Origin: Solirubrobacterales bacterium
Lineage (GTDB): Bacteria > Actinomycetota > Thermoleophilia > Solirubrobacterales > Solirubrobacteraceae
Assembly (NCBI GenBank): GCA_003157595.1
Contig: PMKB01000294.1
Span: 1 to 9,177 of the forward strand
Reading direction: 5' to 3'
DNA: 9,177 nt
This document shows positions 1 through 6,764 of this stretch, piece after piece. Below the pieces are notes generated by a model. It did not search any database. It saw only the letters and a list, made by a program, of their open reading frames with translations, and was not told where the DNA came from. The number at the start of each line of letters is the position of its first letter. Within the stretch, counting starts at the first letter, position 1. Both the position numbers and the translations under genes were made by a program.

Positions 1-1104
1 GATCGCCGCGGCCACCGGTCCGCTCACCGCCAGGCCGACGGGCGCCAGGCCGACCGTGCCGACGTAGTCCCAGGAGCTGACTCGCGAGAGCTCCTCCGCC
101 GGAACCTCGCGCTGCTGGGCGGTGAACCAGAACACGTTGAACAGCGTCCCCGAGCTTCCGTCGATCAGCGCGGCGAGGAGAATCAGCGGCAGCGGCGCAT
201 GGGCTGCGACCAGCGCGAGCAGCGCCGGCCCGGCGACGCCGAACCAGATGAACGCTGCGCGCAGCGGATGGCGGGGTCGCCAGCGCATCCCGAGCAGGCC
301 GCCGAGCACCGAGCCGGCGCCCAACGCCGTGCTGATCGCCGCCCAGGCGGCGGGGCCCCCGAGCGAGCGCCGGGCGACCTGCGGGCCGAGCACCTCAAAC
401 GGGCTGAACACGAACGCGATGAAGAGCGTGAAGTAGACGACACTGACCCATAGCCACGTGCGCGAGCGGAAGGCGCGCCAGCCGGCTCGCAGCTCGGCCA
501 GTGTGCTCGTTCTCGCCGCGACGGCGATCGGGCTCAGTCGCATGAAGCCGAGGAAAACGGCGCTCACGACGAAGGTCGCGGCATCGACGGCGAGGCCCCA
601 GCCGGGGCCGGCCGTGGCCACCAGCACGCCGGCCAGCGCCGGGCCGAGCACGGCAGCCACATTGCCGCTCAGCCCGAGCAGTGCATTGGCCTGCTGGAGA
701 CTCGACTGATCGACGGTCTGGGGTAGCACCGCTGTGGAGGCGGGGGCGAAGAACGCCTCGGCGGTCCCGTAGACCGCCTGCAGCGCGGCGATCTCCCAGA
801 CATGCGCGGCGCCGCTGACCAGCAGCGCGGCGGTCAGGCCCTGGGCGAGCGCGCGGACGCCGTCGGAGGCGAGCATCACCAGCTGGCGCGGCAGCCGGTC
901 GGCCCACACGCCGCCGAGCAGGACGAACACGACCAGCGGAACGCTCTGCGCGGCGAAGACGATGCCGAGGTCGGTAACCGAGCCGGTCAGCTCGAGCACG
1001 GCGAAGGCGAGCGCGACCGGCACGATCCGGTCGCCCAGCGCGGAGACTGCCCGCCCTGCGAACAGCAGCGCGAACGCGGTTTCGCGCAGCGGGCCACGAC
1101 GCAT
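1..1104 (-). CDS. MFS_3-type major facilitator exporter, C-terminus beyond the window
   Basis: The minus frame is open from ATG at 1104 to the window edge and gives 368 residues without the C-terminus. It is a very hydrophobic multi-pass protein. Residues 64-73 (GGVWADRLPR) are the MFS loop 2-3 motif A. FFAPASTAVLP at 118-128, followed by SLQQANALLG at 135-144, is the pattern I associate with the transmembrane secretion effector (MFS_3, EntS-like) group. Around 330-355 the stretch with QREVPAEELSRVSS also matches that group. About ten membrane segments are visible and one or two more should follow. Members are proton-driven exporters of drugs or siderophores in the inner membrane, so this is not an obvious uronate importer. 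It starts 126 bp after the manD stop, so it may be a separate unit; no strong Shine-Dalgarno is visible. Family confidence is high; substrate is unknown. Confidence 0.88.
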   Translation of the reverse strand, partial: MRRGPLRETAFALLFAGRAVSALGDRIVPVALAFAVLELTGSVTDLGIVFAAQSVPLVVFVLLGGVWADRLPRQLVMLASDGVRALAQGLTAALLVSGAAHVWEIAALQAVYGTAEAFFAPASTAVLPQTVDQSSLQQANALLGLSGNVAAVLGPALAGVLVATAGPGWGLAVDAATFVVSAVFLGFMRLSPIAVAARTSTLAELRAGWRAFRSRTWLWVSVVYFTLFIAFVFSPFEVLGPQVARRSLGGPAAWAAISTALGAGSVLGGLLGMRWRPRHPLRAAFIWFGVAGPALLALVAAHAPLPLILLAALIDGSSGTLFNVFWFTAQQREVPAEELSRVSSWDYVGTVGLAPVGLAVSGPVAAAI

Positions 1105-1186
1105 CCCAAGAAGACTACGAGTCGATCTGCGCTCGCGCACCGACCATGGTCATCGGCGGGCGCAGCGGCGAGCGCCACCACTTGCG

Positions 1187-1228
1187 CGGCGAGAGGCGGC
1201 GCCGGCCGCGCCCGGGGGCCCCTCGCCG
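1187..1228 (-). terminator. GC-rich hairpin just after manD, possible terminator
   Basis: CGGCGAGAGG (1187-1196) pairs with CCCCTCGCCG (1219-1228) with one mismatch, giving a 10-bp stem around a GC-rich loop that is itself partly self-complementary. It lies 2 nt past the manD stop on the minus strand. There is no T tract after it, so it does not fit the classical intrinsic terminator. Hairpins arise by chance easily at this base composition. The rest of the 1105-1230 gap shows only a 10-bp palindrome, GACCATGGTC. Confidence 0.25.
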
Positions 1229-1230
1229 GA

Positions 1231-2481
1231 TCACCAGTCGTGCACCGTGCCGTCGAGCAGGCGGTTGACGGGCAGGTAAGCGGCTTGGTAGGGGTGCGCC
1301 TGCCCGACGGCGTCGTCGTAGTCGACCCCCAGGCCGGGCGCTTCGCCCGGGGTGAGCATGCCGTCGGCAAAGGTGTAGCCCGGGCGGAAGAGCTCGTCGG
1401 TCGCCGGGCTGTGGCGCATGTACTCCTGGATGCCGAAGTTCGGTATGGCGATGCCGAGGTGAATCGCGGCTGCGAGGCCGACAGGCGACACGTCGGTCGG
1501 GCCGTGCACGCCCGATTTGATCTGGTAGATCGCGGCATAGTCGAGGATCCGTCGCAGGCCCGTGATGCCGCCGGCGTGGGTGACGGCCGAGCGGACGTAG
1601 TCGATGAGCTGTTCTTCGAACAGTTCGCGGTAGTCCCAGATCGTGTTGAACACCTCGCCGATCGCCAGCGGCGTCGTGGTGTGCTCGCGGACGCGGCGAA
1701 GCGCGGCCTGGTTCTCGGCGGGTGTGACGTCCTCGAGCCAGAAGAGGTCGTATGGCTCAACCGCCTTGCCCAGCTTGGCCGCCTGGATCGGAGTGAGCCG
1801 GTGGTGTGCGTCGTGCAGCAGCGGCAGTTCGGGGCCGAACTCGTTGCGCACCGCCTCGAGCACGGTCGGGACGTGGCGCAGGTACGCCCGCGTGTCCCAG
1901 CTCTCCTCGACCGGAACCGCGCTGCGGCGGGCGGGCTCGTAGTCGTATCGACGGTCTCCACCGTCGCCCACGCTCGCGTTCGCGCTGGATGCGACGCCGT
2001 AGACCGAGGCAAGGCCCGGAACGCCGGTCTGCACGCGGATCGCGCGGTAGCCCTCCGCGAGCTGCTCGCGGATCGAGTCGTAGAGCTCGTGCAGGTCCAT
2101 GCCGCTCGCGTGGCCGTAGACGAGCAGCCCGCTGCGACTGCGGCCGCCCAGGAGCTGGTAGAGCGGGAGGCCGGCGACCTTTGCCTTGATGTCCCACAGC
2201 GCGGTGTCCACCGCCGCAATGGCTGCCATCGTGACCGGCCCACGCCGCCAATAGGCCCCACGGTAGAGGTACTGCCAGGTGTCCTCGATCAGGTGCGCAT
2301 CGCGGCCGATCAGCAGCGGCGCCAGATGTTCGGAGAGGTAGGCGGCCACGGCGAGCTCTCGCCCGTTGAGGGTGGCGTCGCCGAGGCCGACGAAGCCGTC
2401 GTCGGTCGTGATCCGCAGAGTGACGAAATTGCGGCCCGGGTTCGAGACGAGCACCTCGGCATTGGCGATCGGCATTGTCAT
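1231..2481 (-). CDS. manD: D-mannonate dehydratase, enolase-superfamily ManD/RspA type
   Basis: Predicted to dehydrate D-mannonate to 2-keto-3-deoxy-D-gluconate in the cytoplasm, with Mg2+. The product is 416 aa, close to the usual ManD length of about 400. The N-terminal capping domain has the ManD hallmarks [16 protein letters not shown] (14-29) and [12 protein letters not shown] (34-45). The barrel domain carries the metal ligands in order: D224 (with H226) in LLHDAHH, E250 in FWLED, E276 in AIGEVFN. H326 in HGPTD and the C-terminal YLPVNRL-DGT (402-412) are also typical. I chose ATG 2481 because AGGAG (2490-2486) lies 4 nt upstream and because homologues begin at this point; ATG 2475, two codons in, is equally plausible. 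The frame stays open upstream to 2556, but that extension has no family similarity. It follows uxuB by 40 bp, which makes D-mannonate the likely substrate. RspA-like relatives with other or weak activities exist, so the assignment leans on context. Confidence 0.92.
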   Translation of the reverse strand: MTMPIANAEVLVSNPGRNFVTLRITTDDGFVGLGDATLNGRELAVAAYLSEHLAPLLIGRDAHLIEDTWQYLYRGAYWRRGPVTMAAIAAVDTALWDIKAKVAGLPLYQLLGGRSRSGLLVYGHASGMDLHELYDSIREQLAEGYRAIRVQTGVPGLASVYGVASSANASVGDGGDRRYDYEPARRSAVPVEESWDTRAYLRHVPTVLEAVRNEFGPELPLLHDAHHRLTPIQAAKLGKAVEPYDLFWLEDVTPAENQAALRRVREHTTTPLAIGEVFNTIWDYRELFEEQLIDYVRSAVTHAGGITGLRRILDYAAIYQIKSGVHGPTDVSPVGLAAAIHLGIAIPNFGIQEYMRHSPATDELFRPGYTFADGMLTPGEAPGLGVDYDDAVGQAHPYQAAYLPVNRLLDGTVHDW

Positions 2482-2521
2482 GACGCTCCTCAGTGTTCGC
2501 GAAGCGATAGGAATGTGGGGC

Positions 2522-3961
2522 TCAAATGGAGCGGGCTTCCGACGCGATCCGCGCAAGTGAGCTCATCACAAACTGGTCTTCGACCAGGCGAGGCTCCACG
2601 AGGCCCACGAGATCCTCGATCGCCGCGCGGAGCGGTTTGCGCGCCGCCGCGGCGACGGCAGCCGCTTCGGTGTCGGCGAACTCGCTGCCGCCGAGGATCA
2701 GCCCCAGCCAGCAGCCCAGGCCCCGCAGGCTCGCCTCGGCATCTCGGCCCTCCGCCCGCTCGGCCAGCACGACCGGTGCGATGCGCGTGCGCAACTTCGC
2801 CACGCCATCGGTTGCGATCTGGCGCAGCCTGTACCCGATCCGGGGGTTTTCGAACCGCTCGACGAGCGCAGCGCGGTAGGAGACGAGGTCCAGCTGCGCG
2901 GCGGGCAGCTGCCTCGCAGCCTCGTCCCAATATTCGTTGACCCGGTCCAGGCACGGCTGGTCGGCCATCGCCTGGGCCACCGTCTCGTGCCCGCGGCCCA
3001 GCCCCATGTAGGCGAGCAGACTGTGCGCCCCGTTGAGCAGCCACAGCTTGCGGCGCTCAAACGGCTCGATGTCGCTCACGAAGCGAGCGCCGCAGCTCTC
3101 CCACTCGGGTCTGCCTGCCGGAAAATCGCCGCTGAGGACCCAATCCTTGAATGGCTCGGTGACAACCGTCGCCCGGTCGCGCCATCCGGTCAGCGAGGTC
3201 GCGCTGAGAAGGTCCGCCGGCGTGGCCTTCGGCGTGATCCGATCGACCGATGTGGACACGAAGGACACGTTGCGATCGATCCAGGCGGCGAGTTCGCCGT
3301 CGCTGCGGGAGGCCATCGCGGCCAGCCCTGTGGCCACGAACGCCCCGTTGCTCGGCACGTTGTCGCATGGCACGATCGCGATCGGGCCGCCGCCGGAGCG
3401 CCGCCGCGCCTCGAGTCCGAGCAGCAGCCTTCCGAGGGCCGACTGGGGTCCGCCGGCGGCCTGCGCGAGAAGCCTCGGCCGGCGCGTCGCGGCCGCGATG
3501 TACCGCAGGTCAGCGGCCAGCACCGGGTCAGCGCCGTTGGGTTCTCCTGTTGGATCGAGGCGATAGCCGGCCTCGGTCACCGTGGTCGTGACGATCGCCG
3601 TCGAGTGCGAAGACAGCAGCGCGAGGAAGCTTTCGAGGTCCGCACCGTCAACGGCTTGCACGATGCTCGCGACGACGGATCCCTGATCGCGGTCGGCTGC
3701 CCGCTCGATCAGCGTGAAGAGGCCATCCTGAGCGGCGAGCTCGAGCGCCGCCTGCGGACTGCGGCCGGTGAACGCGGCGATCCCCCATTGCGCGGCGTCC
3801 GCGGCGCGATCGGTGTACCACGCCTGGTGCGCGCGGTGGAACACGCCCAAGCCGATGTGCACGACGCGAACCGGTGGGGCCTGCGCGCGGGTGGCGTCGA
3901 GGGCGGCGAGCGCGGCCCGGGTCAGGAGCGCCGCCCGCCGTGGGCGAGGAGCGCGACTCAA
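2522..3961 (-). CDS. uxuB: D-mannonate oxidoreductase (fructuronate reductase), mannitol dehydrogenase family
   Basis: Predicted to reduce D-fructuronate to D-mannonate with NADH. The 479-aa product has the long-chain mannitol dehydrogenase layout. The nucleotide-binding start is [18 protein letters not shown] (33-50), with CDN at 199-201, DRITPKA at 240-246 and [15 protein letters not shown] at 271-285. The catalytic K-x4-N-x2-H set is K305, N310 and H313 in [17 protein letters not shown]. coli UxuB is 486 aa. No ATG or GTG lies in a suitable place; I chose TTG 3961 because it overlaps the uxaC stop as TTGA and has GGAAGG (3977-3972) 10 nt upstream. The frame is open much further upstream, but that part is the reverse reading of uxaC. 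A tagaturonate or polyol dehydrogenase role is possible from sequence alone; the UxaC and ManD neighbours make fructuronate the best guess. Confidence 0.92.
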   Translation of the reverse strand: MSRAPRPRRAALLTRAALAALDATRAQAPPVRVVHIGLGVFHRAHQAWYTDRAADAAQWGIAAFTGRSPQAALELAAQDGLFTLIERAADRDQGSVVASIVQAVDGADLESFLALLSSHSTAIVTTTVTEAGYRLDPTGEPNGADPVLAADLRYIAAATRRPRLLAQAAGGPQSALGRLLLGLEARRRSGGGPIAIVPCDNVPSNGAFVATGLAAMASRSDGELAAWIDRNVSFVSTSVDRITPKATPADLLSATSLTGWRDRATVVTEPFKDWVLSGDFPAGRPEWESCGARFVSDIEPFERRKLWLLNGAHSLLAYMGLGRGHETVAQAMADQPCLDRVNEYWDEAARQLPAAQLDLVSYRAALVERFENPRIGYRLRQIATDGVAKLRTRIAPVVLAERAEGRDAEASLRGLGCWLGLILGGSEFADTEAAAVAAAARKPLRAAIEDLVGLVEPRLVEDQFVMSSLARIASEARSI

Positions 3962-5379
3962 AGCTTGAAGACCTTCCGCGGCAGCGTGTCGACGAGGTCG
4001 ACCGCGATCCGCTCGGCCGCCCCGAGCTCCAGGCGGCCCTCGCCGACCAGCCGGGCGAGGAAGGCCGAGTCGAGGCGACGGGACATGTCGTGGCGGGCGG
4101 GGATCGAGAGGAAGGCGCGCGTGTCGTCGACGAAACCGGCGCCGCGGTAGAAGCCGGCCGTCTCGGTGACCGCCGCCCGAAAGCGCAGGACCGAGTCCGG
4201 AGCGTCGAGAAACCACCACGGCGCTCCGATGTACACGCTCGGGTAGAAGCCGGCGAGCGGTGCGATCTCGCGCGAGAAGGTCGTCTCGTCCACGGTGAAC
4301 AGGACGAGATGGAAATCCGGGTTGGTGCCGTAGCGCTCGAGTAACGGACGAAGCTCCTCGACGTAGCTCGTCCGGCGCGGGATGTCGTGCCCGGTATCCG
4401 GACCGAACTGGCGAAATGTGTCGCCGCTGTGATTGCGGTAGACCCCCGGGTGCAGGGTCATCACGAGGCCGTCGTCGACGCTCATGCGCGCCATCTCCAG
4501 CAGCATGTGCCCGGAGAATGTGGCGGCCTCGGCGTCGCTCAGCTCGCCGCGCAGCGCCCGCGCGAACAGGGCCGCCGCGTCTGACTCGCTCAGATCGACG
4601 GTGAGCGGCTGGAGCATCGCGTGGTCCGCCGAGACCGCACCGTGCTCCACGAAATACCGTCGGCGGCTCGCAAGCGCCTCGATGTACCCGCGGTAGCTGG
4701 ATGCAGCGGTGCCGTTGCACTCGGCGAGACGCACAACGCGGTCGGTCCATCCGGGTGTCAGCGGGTCGAGGTAGGCGTCGGGCCGGAAGGTTGGAAGCAC
4801 GCGTCCGCGGAAGGTTGGATCGGCGGCCAGCGCGGCATGGATCGCGAGGTCGTCCATCGGGTCATCCGTGGTCGCGAGCACCTCGATCCGAAAGCGCTCA
4901 AACAGCGCGCGCGGGCGGAACGCGGCCGTCGCCAGGGCTGCCTGGATGGTGTCGAAGAGCTGGTCGGCGTTCTCGGAGCACGGGTCCCGATCGATGCCGA
5001 AGAGCTCCACGAGCCCGGTTTGCAGCCAATATCCAGACGCTGTCCCGGCGAAGAGATACCAGTGTTCGCAAAAGGTGCGCCACACCTCGCGTGGCGAAAC
5101 GGCGGTTGAGCCGCCCGCGGACTCAGGCACGCCCAGCCGCTCGAGCGGCACCCCGGCGGCGTGGATCAATCGGGTCACATAGTGGTCGCGGCGAATCAGC
5201 AGCTCGGACGGATCGGGGAACGCATCGTCGTCCAGCAAGAGGGCTGGATCGACGTGGCCGTGCGGAGAAATGACGGGCAGCTCGCGGACCCGCTCGTAGA
5301 GCTGCCGAGCGACCGCGCGTGTGGCGGGATCGGTCGGCAGGAGTCGGTCAGGATCGAGGCGCACCTTATGGTCACTCAC
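3958..5379 (-). CDS. uxaC: Glucuronate isomerase, amidohydrolase superfamily
   Basis: Predicted to interconvert D-glucuronate and D-fructuronate, and in many homologues D-galacturonate and D-tagaturonate, as the first step of hexuronate breakdown. The product is 473 aa; E. coli UxaC is 470. Features along the chain: VISPHGH (36-42) with the metal-binding pair H40/H42, RRDHYVTRLIHAAG (63-76), TDDPMDDL (171-178), TLHPGVYRNHSGD (308-320), GAPWWFLDAPDSVLRF (385-400) and the C-terminal RHDMSRR (429-435). GTG 5379 is preferred because the family usually opens with a short lead into LxPDRLLPxDPATRxxA, as the frame does from here. GTG 5412, eleven codons further up, cannot be excluded, and neither has a clear Shine-Dalgarno. 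It is the first gene of the operon and overlaps uxuB by 4 bp. Confidence 0.93.
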   Translation of the reverse strand: MSDHKVRLDPDRLLPTDPATRAVARQLYERVRELPVISPHGHVDPALLLDDDAFPDPSELLIRRDHYVTRLIHAAGVPLERLGVPESAGGSTAVSPREVWRTFCEHWYLFAGTASGYWLQTGLVELFGIDRDPCSENADQLFDTIQAALATAAFRPRALFERFRIEVLATTDDPMDDLAIHAALAADPTFRGRVLPTFRPDAYLDPLTPGWTDRVVRLAECNGTAASSYRGYIEALASRRRYFVEHGAVSADHAMLQPLTVDLSESDAAALFARALRGELSDAEAATFSGHMLLEMARMSVDDGLVMTLHPGVYRNHSGDTFRQFGPDTGHDIPRRTSYVEELRPLLERYGTNPDFHLVLFTVDETTFSREIAPLAGFYPSVYIGAPWWFLDAPDSVLRFRAAVTETAGFYRGAGFVDDTRAFLSIPARHDMSRRLDSAFLARLVGEGRLELGAAERIAVDLVDTLPRKVFKL

Positions 5380-5449
5380 TCGAATGTGCGTGGCCGCGCG
5401 GGCGCGGGCCACGCATCTCGCACTCGTCGTATTTCACGCCGGTCCGATC

Positions 5450-5461
5450 CCAGGATCCTGG
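5450..5461. promoter_or_regulatory. 12-bp perfect palindrome upstream of uxaC
   Basis: CCAGGATCCTGG is a perfect 12-bp palindrome about 70 bp upstream of the chosen uxaC start, a plausible place for a repressor of the uronate operon to bind. Support is position and symmetry only; I recognise no specific operator consensus. Confidence 0.3.
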
Positions 5462-5467
5462 CGCTCG
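5453..5467 (+). repeat. Imperfect direct repeat, copy 1
   Basis: GGATCCTGGCGCTCG here recurs at 5606-5619 with one G fewer (GGATCCTGCGCTCG). Fifteen bases with a single indel in a 312-bp spacer is suggestive, but the base composition raises the chance of coincidence. It overlaps the 12-bp palindrome. Confidence 0.4.
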
Positions 5468-5528
5468 CGACGCCGCGAACCGGCAGGACGATCTTTCGAC
5501 AGCTTCGTGGCCAGCGCACGCAGCCGCT

Positions 5529-5542
5529 CGCAAATATTAGCG
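5529..5542. promoter_or_regulatory. AT-rich imperfect palindrome, candidate operator
   Basis: CGCAAATATTAGCG is a 14-bp palindrome with one mismatched pair. It is the only AT-rich island in an otherwise strongly GC-rich spacer, about 150 bp upstream of uxaC. A regulator site or melting region fits. On the minus strand it contains TAATAT, but no acceptable -35 lies 16-18 bp upstream of that. Confidence 0.35.
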
Positions 5543-5605
5543 CTGCCCCGTTCTCGCTCGCCTCGCTCTCTCCTGCTGCTCACCGAGTGCGGGCGTGCTC
5601 TGCCG

Positions 5606-5619
5606 GGATCCTGCGCTCG
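5606..5619 (+). repeat. Imperfect direct repeat, copy 2
   Basis: GGATCCTGCGCTCG matches the copy at 5453-5467 apart from one missing G. The AT-rich palindrome at 5529-5542 lies almost exactly midway between the two copies. Confidence 0.4.
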
Positions 5620-5691
5620 ACCGGGCTGAATAGCCCTGCGACCTCGACAGCGGCCGATCGCCCCGGCGCGCCGCCGGCTGAGTCGAGGCGG

Positions 5692-5990
5692 TCAGGCCGC
5701 GGAGCTGCACGCGCATTGTGGACAGAGCCCGACGAGCGCGAAGTGGGCGAAGCGCACCTCGTACCCAAACCGCCGCCTGATGTGGTTGCGCACCGGATCG
5801 AGCAGCTCGGGGCGGACGGTTCGAGCGGTGCCGCAGCCGGGGCAGTAGATGTACTCCTGCTCGCCGTGCCCGACGAGCGTGTACAGGCCCGGCCCGTGTC
5901 CAAGGTGGACGTGGCGCAGCAGGCCGTGGCGCTCGAGCGTCTCGAGGTTTCGATAGACGGAGGCCGGGACGAGCCCGGCCTCATCCCGAA
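5692..5990 (-). pseudogene. Fur-family metalloregulator, N-terminal part missing
   Basis: The minus frame ending at TGA 5692 reads as the later part of a Fur/Zur/PerR-type repressor. It has the end of the DNA-recognition helix with PASVYRNLETLERHGLLRHV, then HLGHGPGLYTL, EYIYCPGCG and HFALVGLCPQC. The two CxxC pairs are the structural zinc site of the family. Only about 97 residues resemble the family; complete members run to about 140. The missing part is the first 40-45 residues, including the start of the winged helix. The match stops near 5985-5990, where the plus-strand hypothetical begins. No start codon with a ribosome site precedes the remnant. If intact it would be a metal- or peroxide-responsive repressor, but without the N-terminal helices it should not bind DNA. 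A sequencing or assembly join at this point is the alternative. Confidence 0.72.
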
Positions 5991-6328
5991 TATGTCGTGC
6001 TCGACATCGGCGGGCAGTTCGGCGCGCTGATCGTCTACACCGATCCCGAGCGCCACGGCACCGAGGTGCAGATCAGCCCACAGGGCGAGGATTCCAACCG
6101 CAGCCACAAGGATGTGCTGGAGCGCGGCGAGGGCGGCCGGGTCGCCTTCACCGCGGTCTTCGACCGCCTGCCCGCGGGCGCCTACACGCTCTGGACGGGG
6201 GCGTCTCACGCGCGCGTGGCATCGTGGTCCTCGGCGGTGCCGTCGTCGAGCTCGACTGGACCGCCAGCCTGCCGGCCGCTGCGGAGCGCTCCGGCGCGTC
6301 AGCGGCGTGCGAGCTGCCGGGCCCCTAG
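5988..6328 (+). pseudogene. Conserved hypothetical protein, 5' end lost and frameshifted
   Basis: From about 5988 the plus strand reads YVVLDIGGQFGALIVYTDPE, then VQISPQGED, RSHKDVLERGEGGRVAFTAVF and DRLPAGAYTLW. I recall this pattern from short actinobacterial proteins of unknown function. After about 6196 the reading frame leaves the family; the expected ending (GIVVLGGAVVELDW, to TAG at 6326-6328) continues in another frame. From GTG 5997 to the stop is 332 nt, one short of a multiple of three, as a one-base loss would give. A five-G run at 6197-6201 is the likeliest site. GTG 5997 could serve as a start but has no ribosome site, and the sequence before it is the Fur fragment. The 3' end overlaps the convergent GNAT-like gene by 30 bp. 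Function unknown. Confidence 0.6.
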
Positions 6329-6654
6329 GCGCAGCAGCTCGATCAGCTCGGCCGTGCGGAAGAACGGATCGGCGAGACGCGCCCGTCGCTGAGCGAGAGC
6401 GCGACCACCGCTCGCGCCATCACGACCCCGAGCAGCACCGGCTCGGCCGGCCGCTGCGCCTGCTCCAGCTCGGCGAGGCGCGCGAGCGCCTGCCCGTCGG
6501 CGTGCGTCGCCAGCCGCAGCGTAAGACCGTCGAAGAAGGCTGCCGGCGGCGGATCGTACTGCGCGCGCCCGAAGCGCGCGCGCCGGCGGGCCGCCTTGTC
6601 GAGGAACTCCTGGTGTCTCGCCCGAACGAGCGCGACGCTGAGCTGCGGGTGCAT
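6299..6654 (-). pseudogene. Small GNAT-like protein with a one-base frameshift
   Basis: ATG 6654 follows AGGAGG (6666-6661) by 6 nt, the best ribosome site in the window. The frame opens with MHPQLSVALVRARHQEFL and a basic helix, then LTLRLATHADGQALARLAEL (44-63), which resembles the first strand and helix of an N-acetyltransferase fold, and VVALSLSDGRVS (83-94). The expected ending ADPFFRTAELIELLRL then appears in the next frame and stops at 6299. Restoring one G near 6371-6376 gives 118 aa; the gene as written is 356 nt, one short of 357. Without repair the frame ends at 6343 with an unrelated tail. Short proteins with this ADPF-x-TAEL ending are common in actinobacteria such as Thermoleophilia; their role is unknown and the acetyltransferase fold looks incomplete. 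It diverges from the CGNR gene across a shared control region. Confidence 0.62.
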
Positions 6655-6677
6655 GGCCTGCCTCCTGTCTCGGCACA

Positions 6678-6725
6678 TTGACGCTAACTGCTCATCACTG
6701 TACACCGGTTAGCGTCACCAGTCAA
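6678..6725. promoter_or_regulatory. Divergent promoter with near-symmetric elements
   Basis: Minus strand: TTGACT (6725-6720), a 17-bp spacer, then TACAGT (6702-6697), a good sigma70-like promoter. Transcription would begin near 6690, about 36 nt before the GNAT-like ATG. Plus strand: TTGACG (6678-6683), a 17-bp spacer, then TACACC (6701-6706), a weaker pair facing the CGNR gene. Both sets are mirror images about 6701.5, the centre of TGTACA (6699-6704), so the two -10 elements overlap. The minus promoter is the better supported. Confidence 0.55.
6679..6717. promoter_or_regulatory. Perfect 10-bp inverted repeat, candidate operator
   Basis: TGACGCTAAC (6679-6688) and GTTAGCGTCA (6708-6717) are exact inverted copies separated by 19 bp. 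One arm lies in the -35/-10 spacer of the minus promoter and the other just past its predicted start site, so an occupied site would block transcription. The neighbouring CGNR protein is a plausible ligand, which would make this an autoregulatory operator. The spacing is too large for a tight hairpin terminator. Confidence 0.6.
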
Positions 6726-6752
6726 CCACGAATGCCGGTTTGCCGGAGGCGA

Positions 6753-6758
6753 TACAAT
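6753..6758 (+). promoter_or_regulatory. TACAAT -10-like element directly before the CGNR start
   Basis: TACAAT matches five of six positions of the -10 consensus and ends 6 nt before ATG 6765, so it would start a leaderless or nearly leaderless transcript, which actinobacteria often use. No convincing -35 lies 17 bp upstream. GGAGG at 6745-6749 is 15 nt from the ATG, long for a ribosome site, but would serve a transcript from the farther promoter. Confidence 0.35.
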
Positions 6759-6764
6759 TGCCGT

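Larger units (their letters stand above)
5380..5691. other. Intergenic spacer between the Fur-family fragment and uxaC
   Basis: This 312-bp stretch has no gene I can support on either strand. It holds two palindromes and an imperfect direct repeat, listed separately, a pyrimidine-rich run on the plus strand at about 5551-5580, and a small hairpin CCGGCG-CGC-CGCCGG-type element at 5663-5677 just past the Fur-fragment stop. It must contain or lie next to the promoter of the uxaC-uxuB-manD operon. No good -35/-10 pair could be found on the minus strand, so the promoter is not called. Confidence 0.6.

Noticed and set aside
802..2940. A 712-codon open frame on the plus strand opposite manD and uxuB
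   Set aside because: It is the reverse reading of high-GC genes with clear families on the other strand. Its protein is rich in arginine, alanine and glycine without domain motifs.
3962..4750. In-frame extension of uxuB upstream into uxaC, giving a 742-aa protein
   Set aside because: The extension is the off-frame reading of uxaC and lacks family similarity. The TTG at 3961 has a ribosome site and gives a normal UxuB length.
5161..6030. A 289-codon plus-strand open frame across the spacer and Fur fragment
   Set aside because: From 5692 on it is the exact complement of the Fur-family codons, and the remainder has no recognisable motif.
5580..6209. A 209-codon minus-strand open frame overlapping the Fur fragment
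   Set aside because: It is in a different frame from the recognisable Fur sequence and has low-complexity composition, so it is a chance frame.
6655..6705. Longer start for the GNAT-like gene at 6705
   Set aside because: It would place the N-terminus inside the predicted promoter, whereas ATG 6654 has AGGAGG at ideal spacing and matches the family start.
6725..6743. AACC-10-GGTT near-palindrome before the CGNR gene
   Set aside because: Only four bases per arm, so it is expected by chance.
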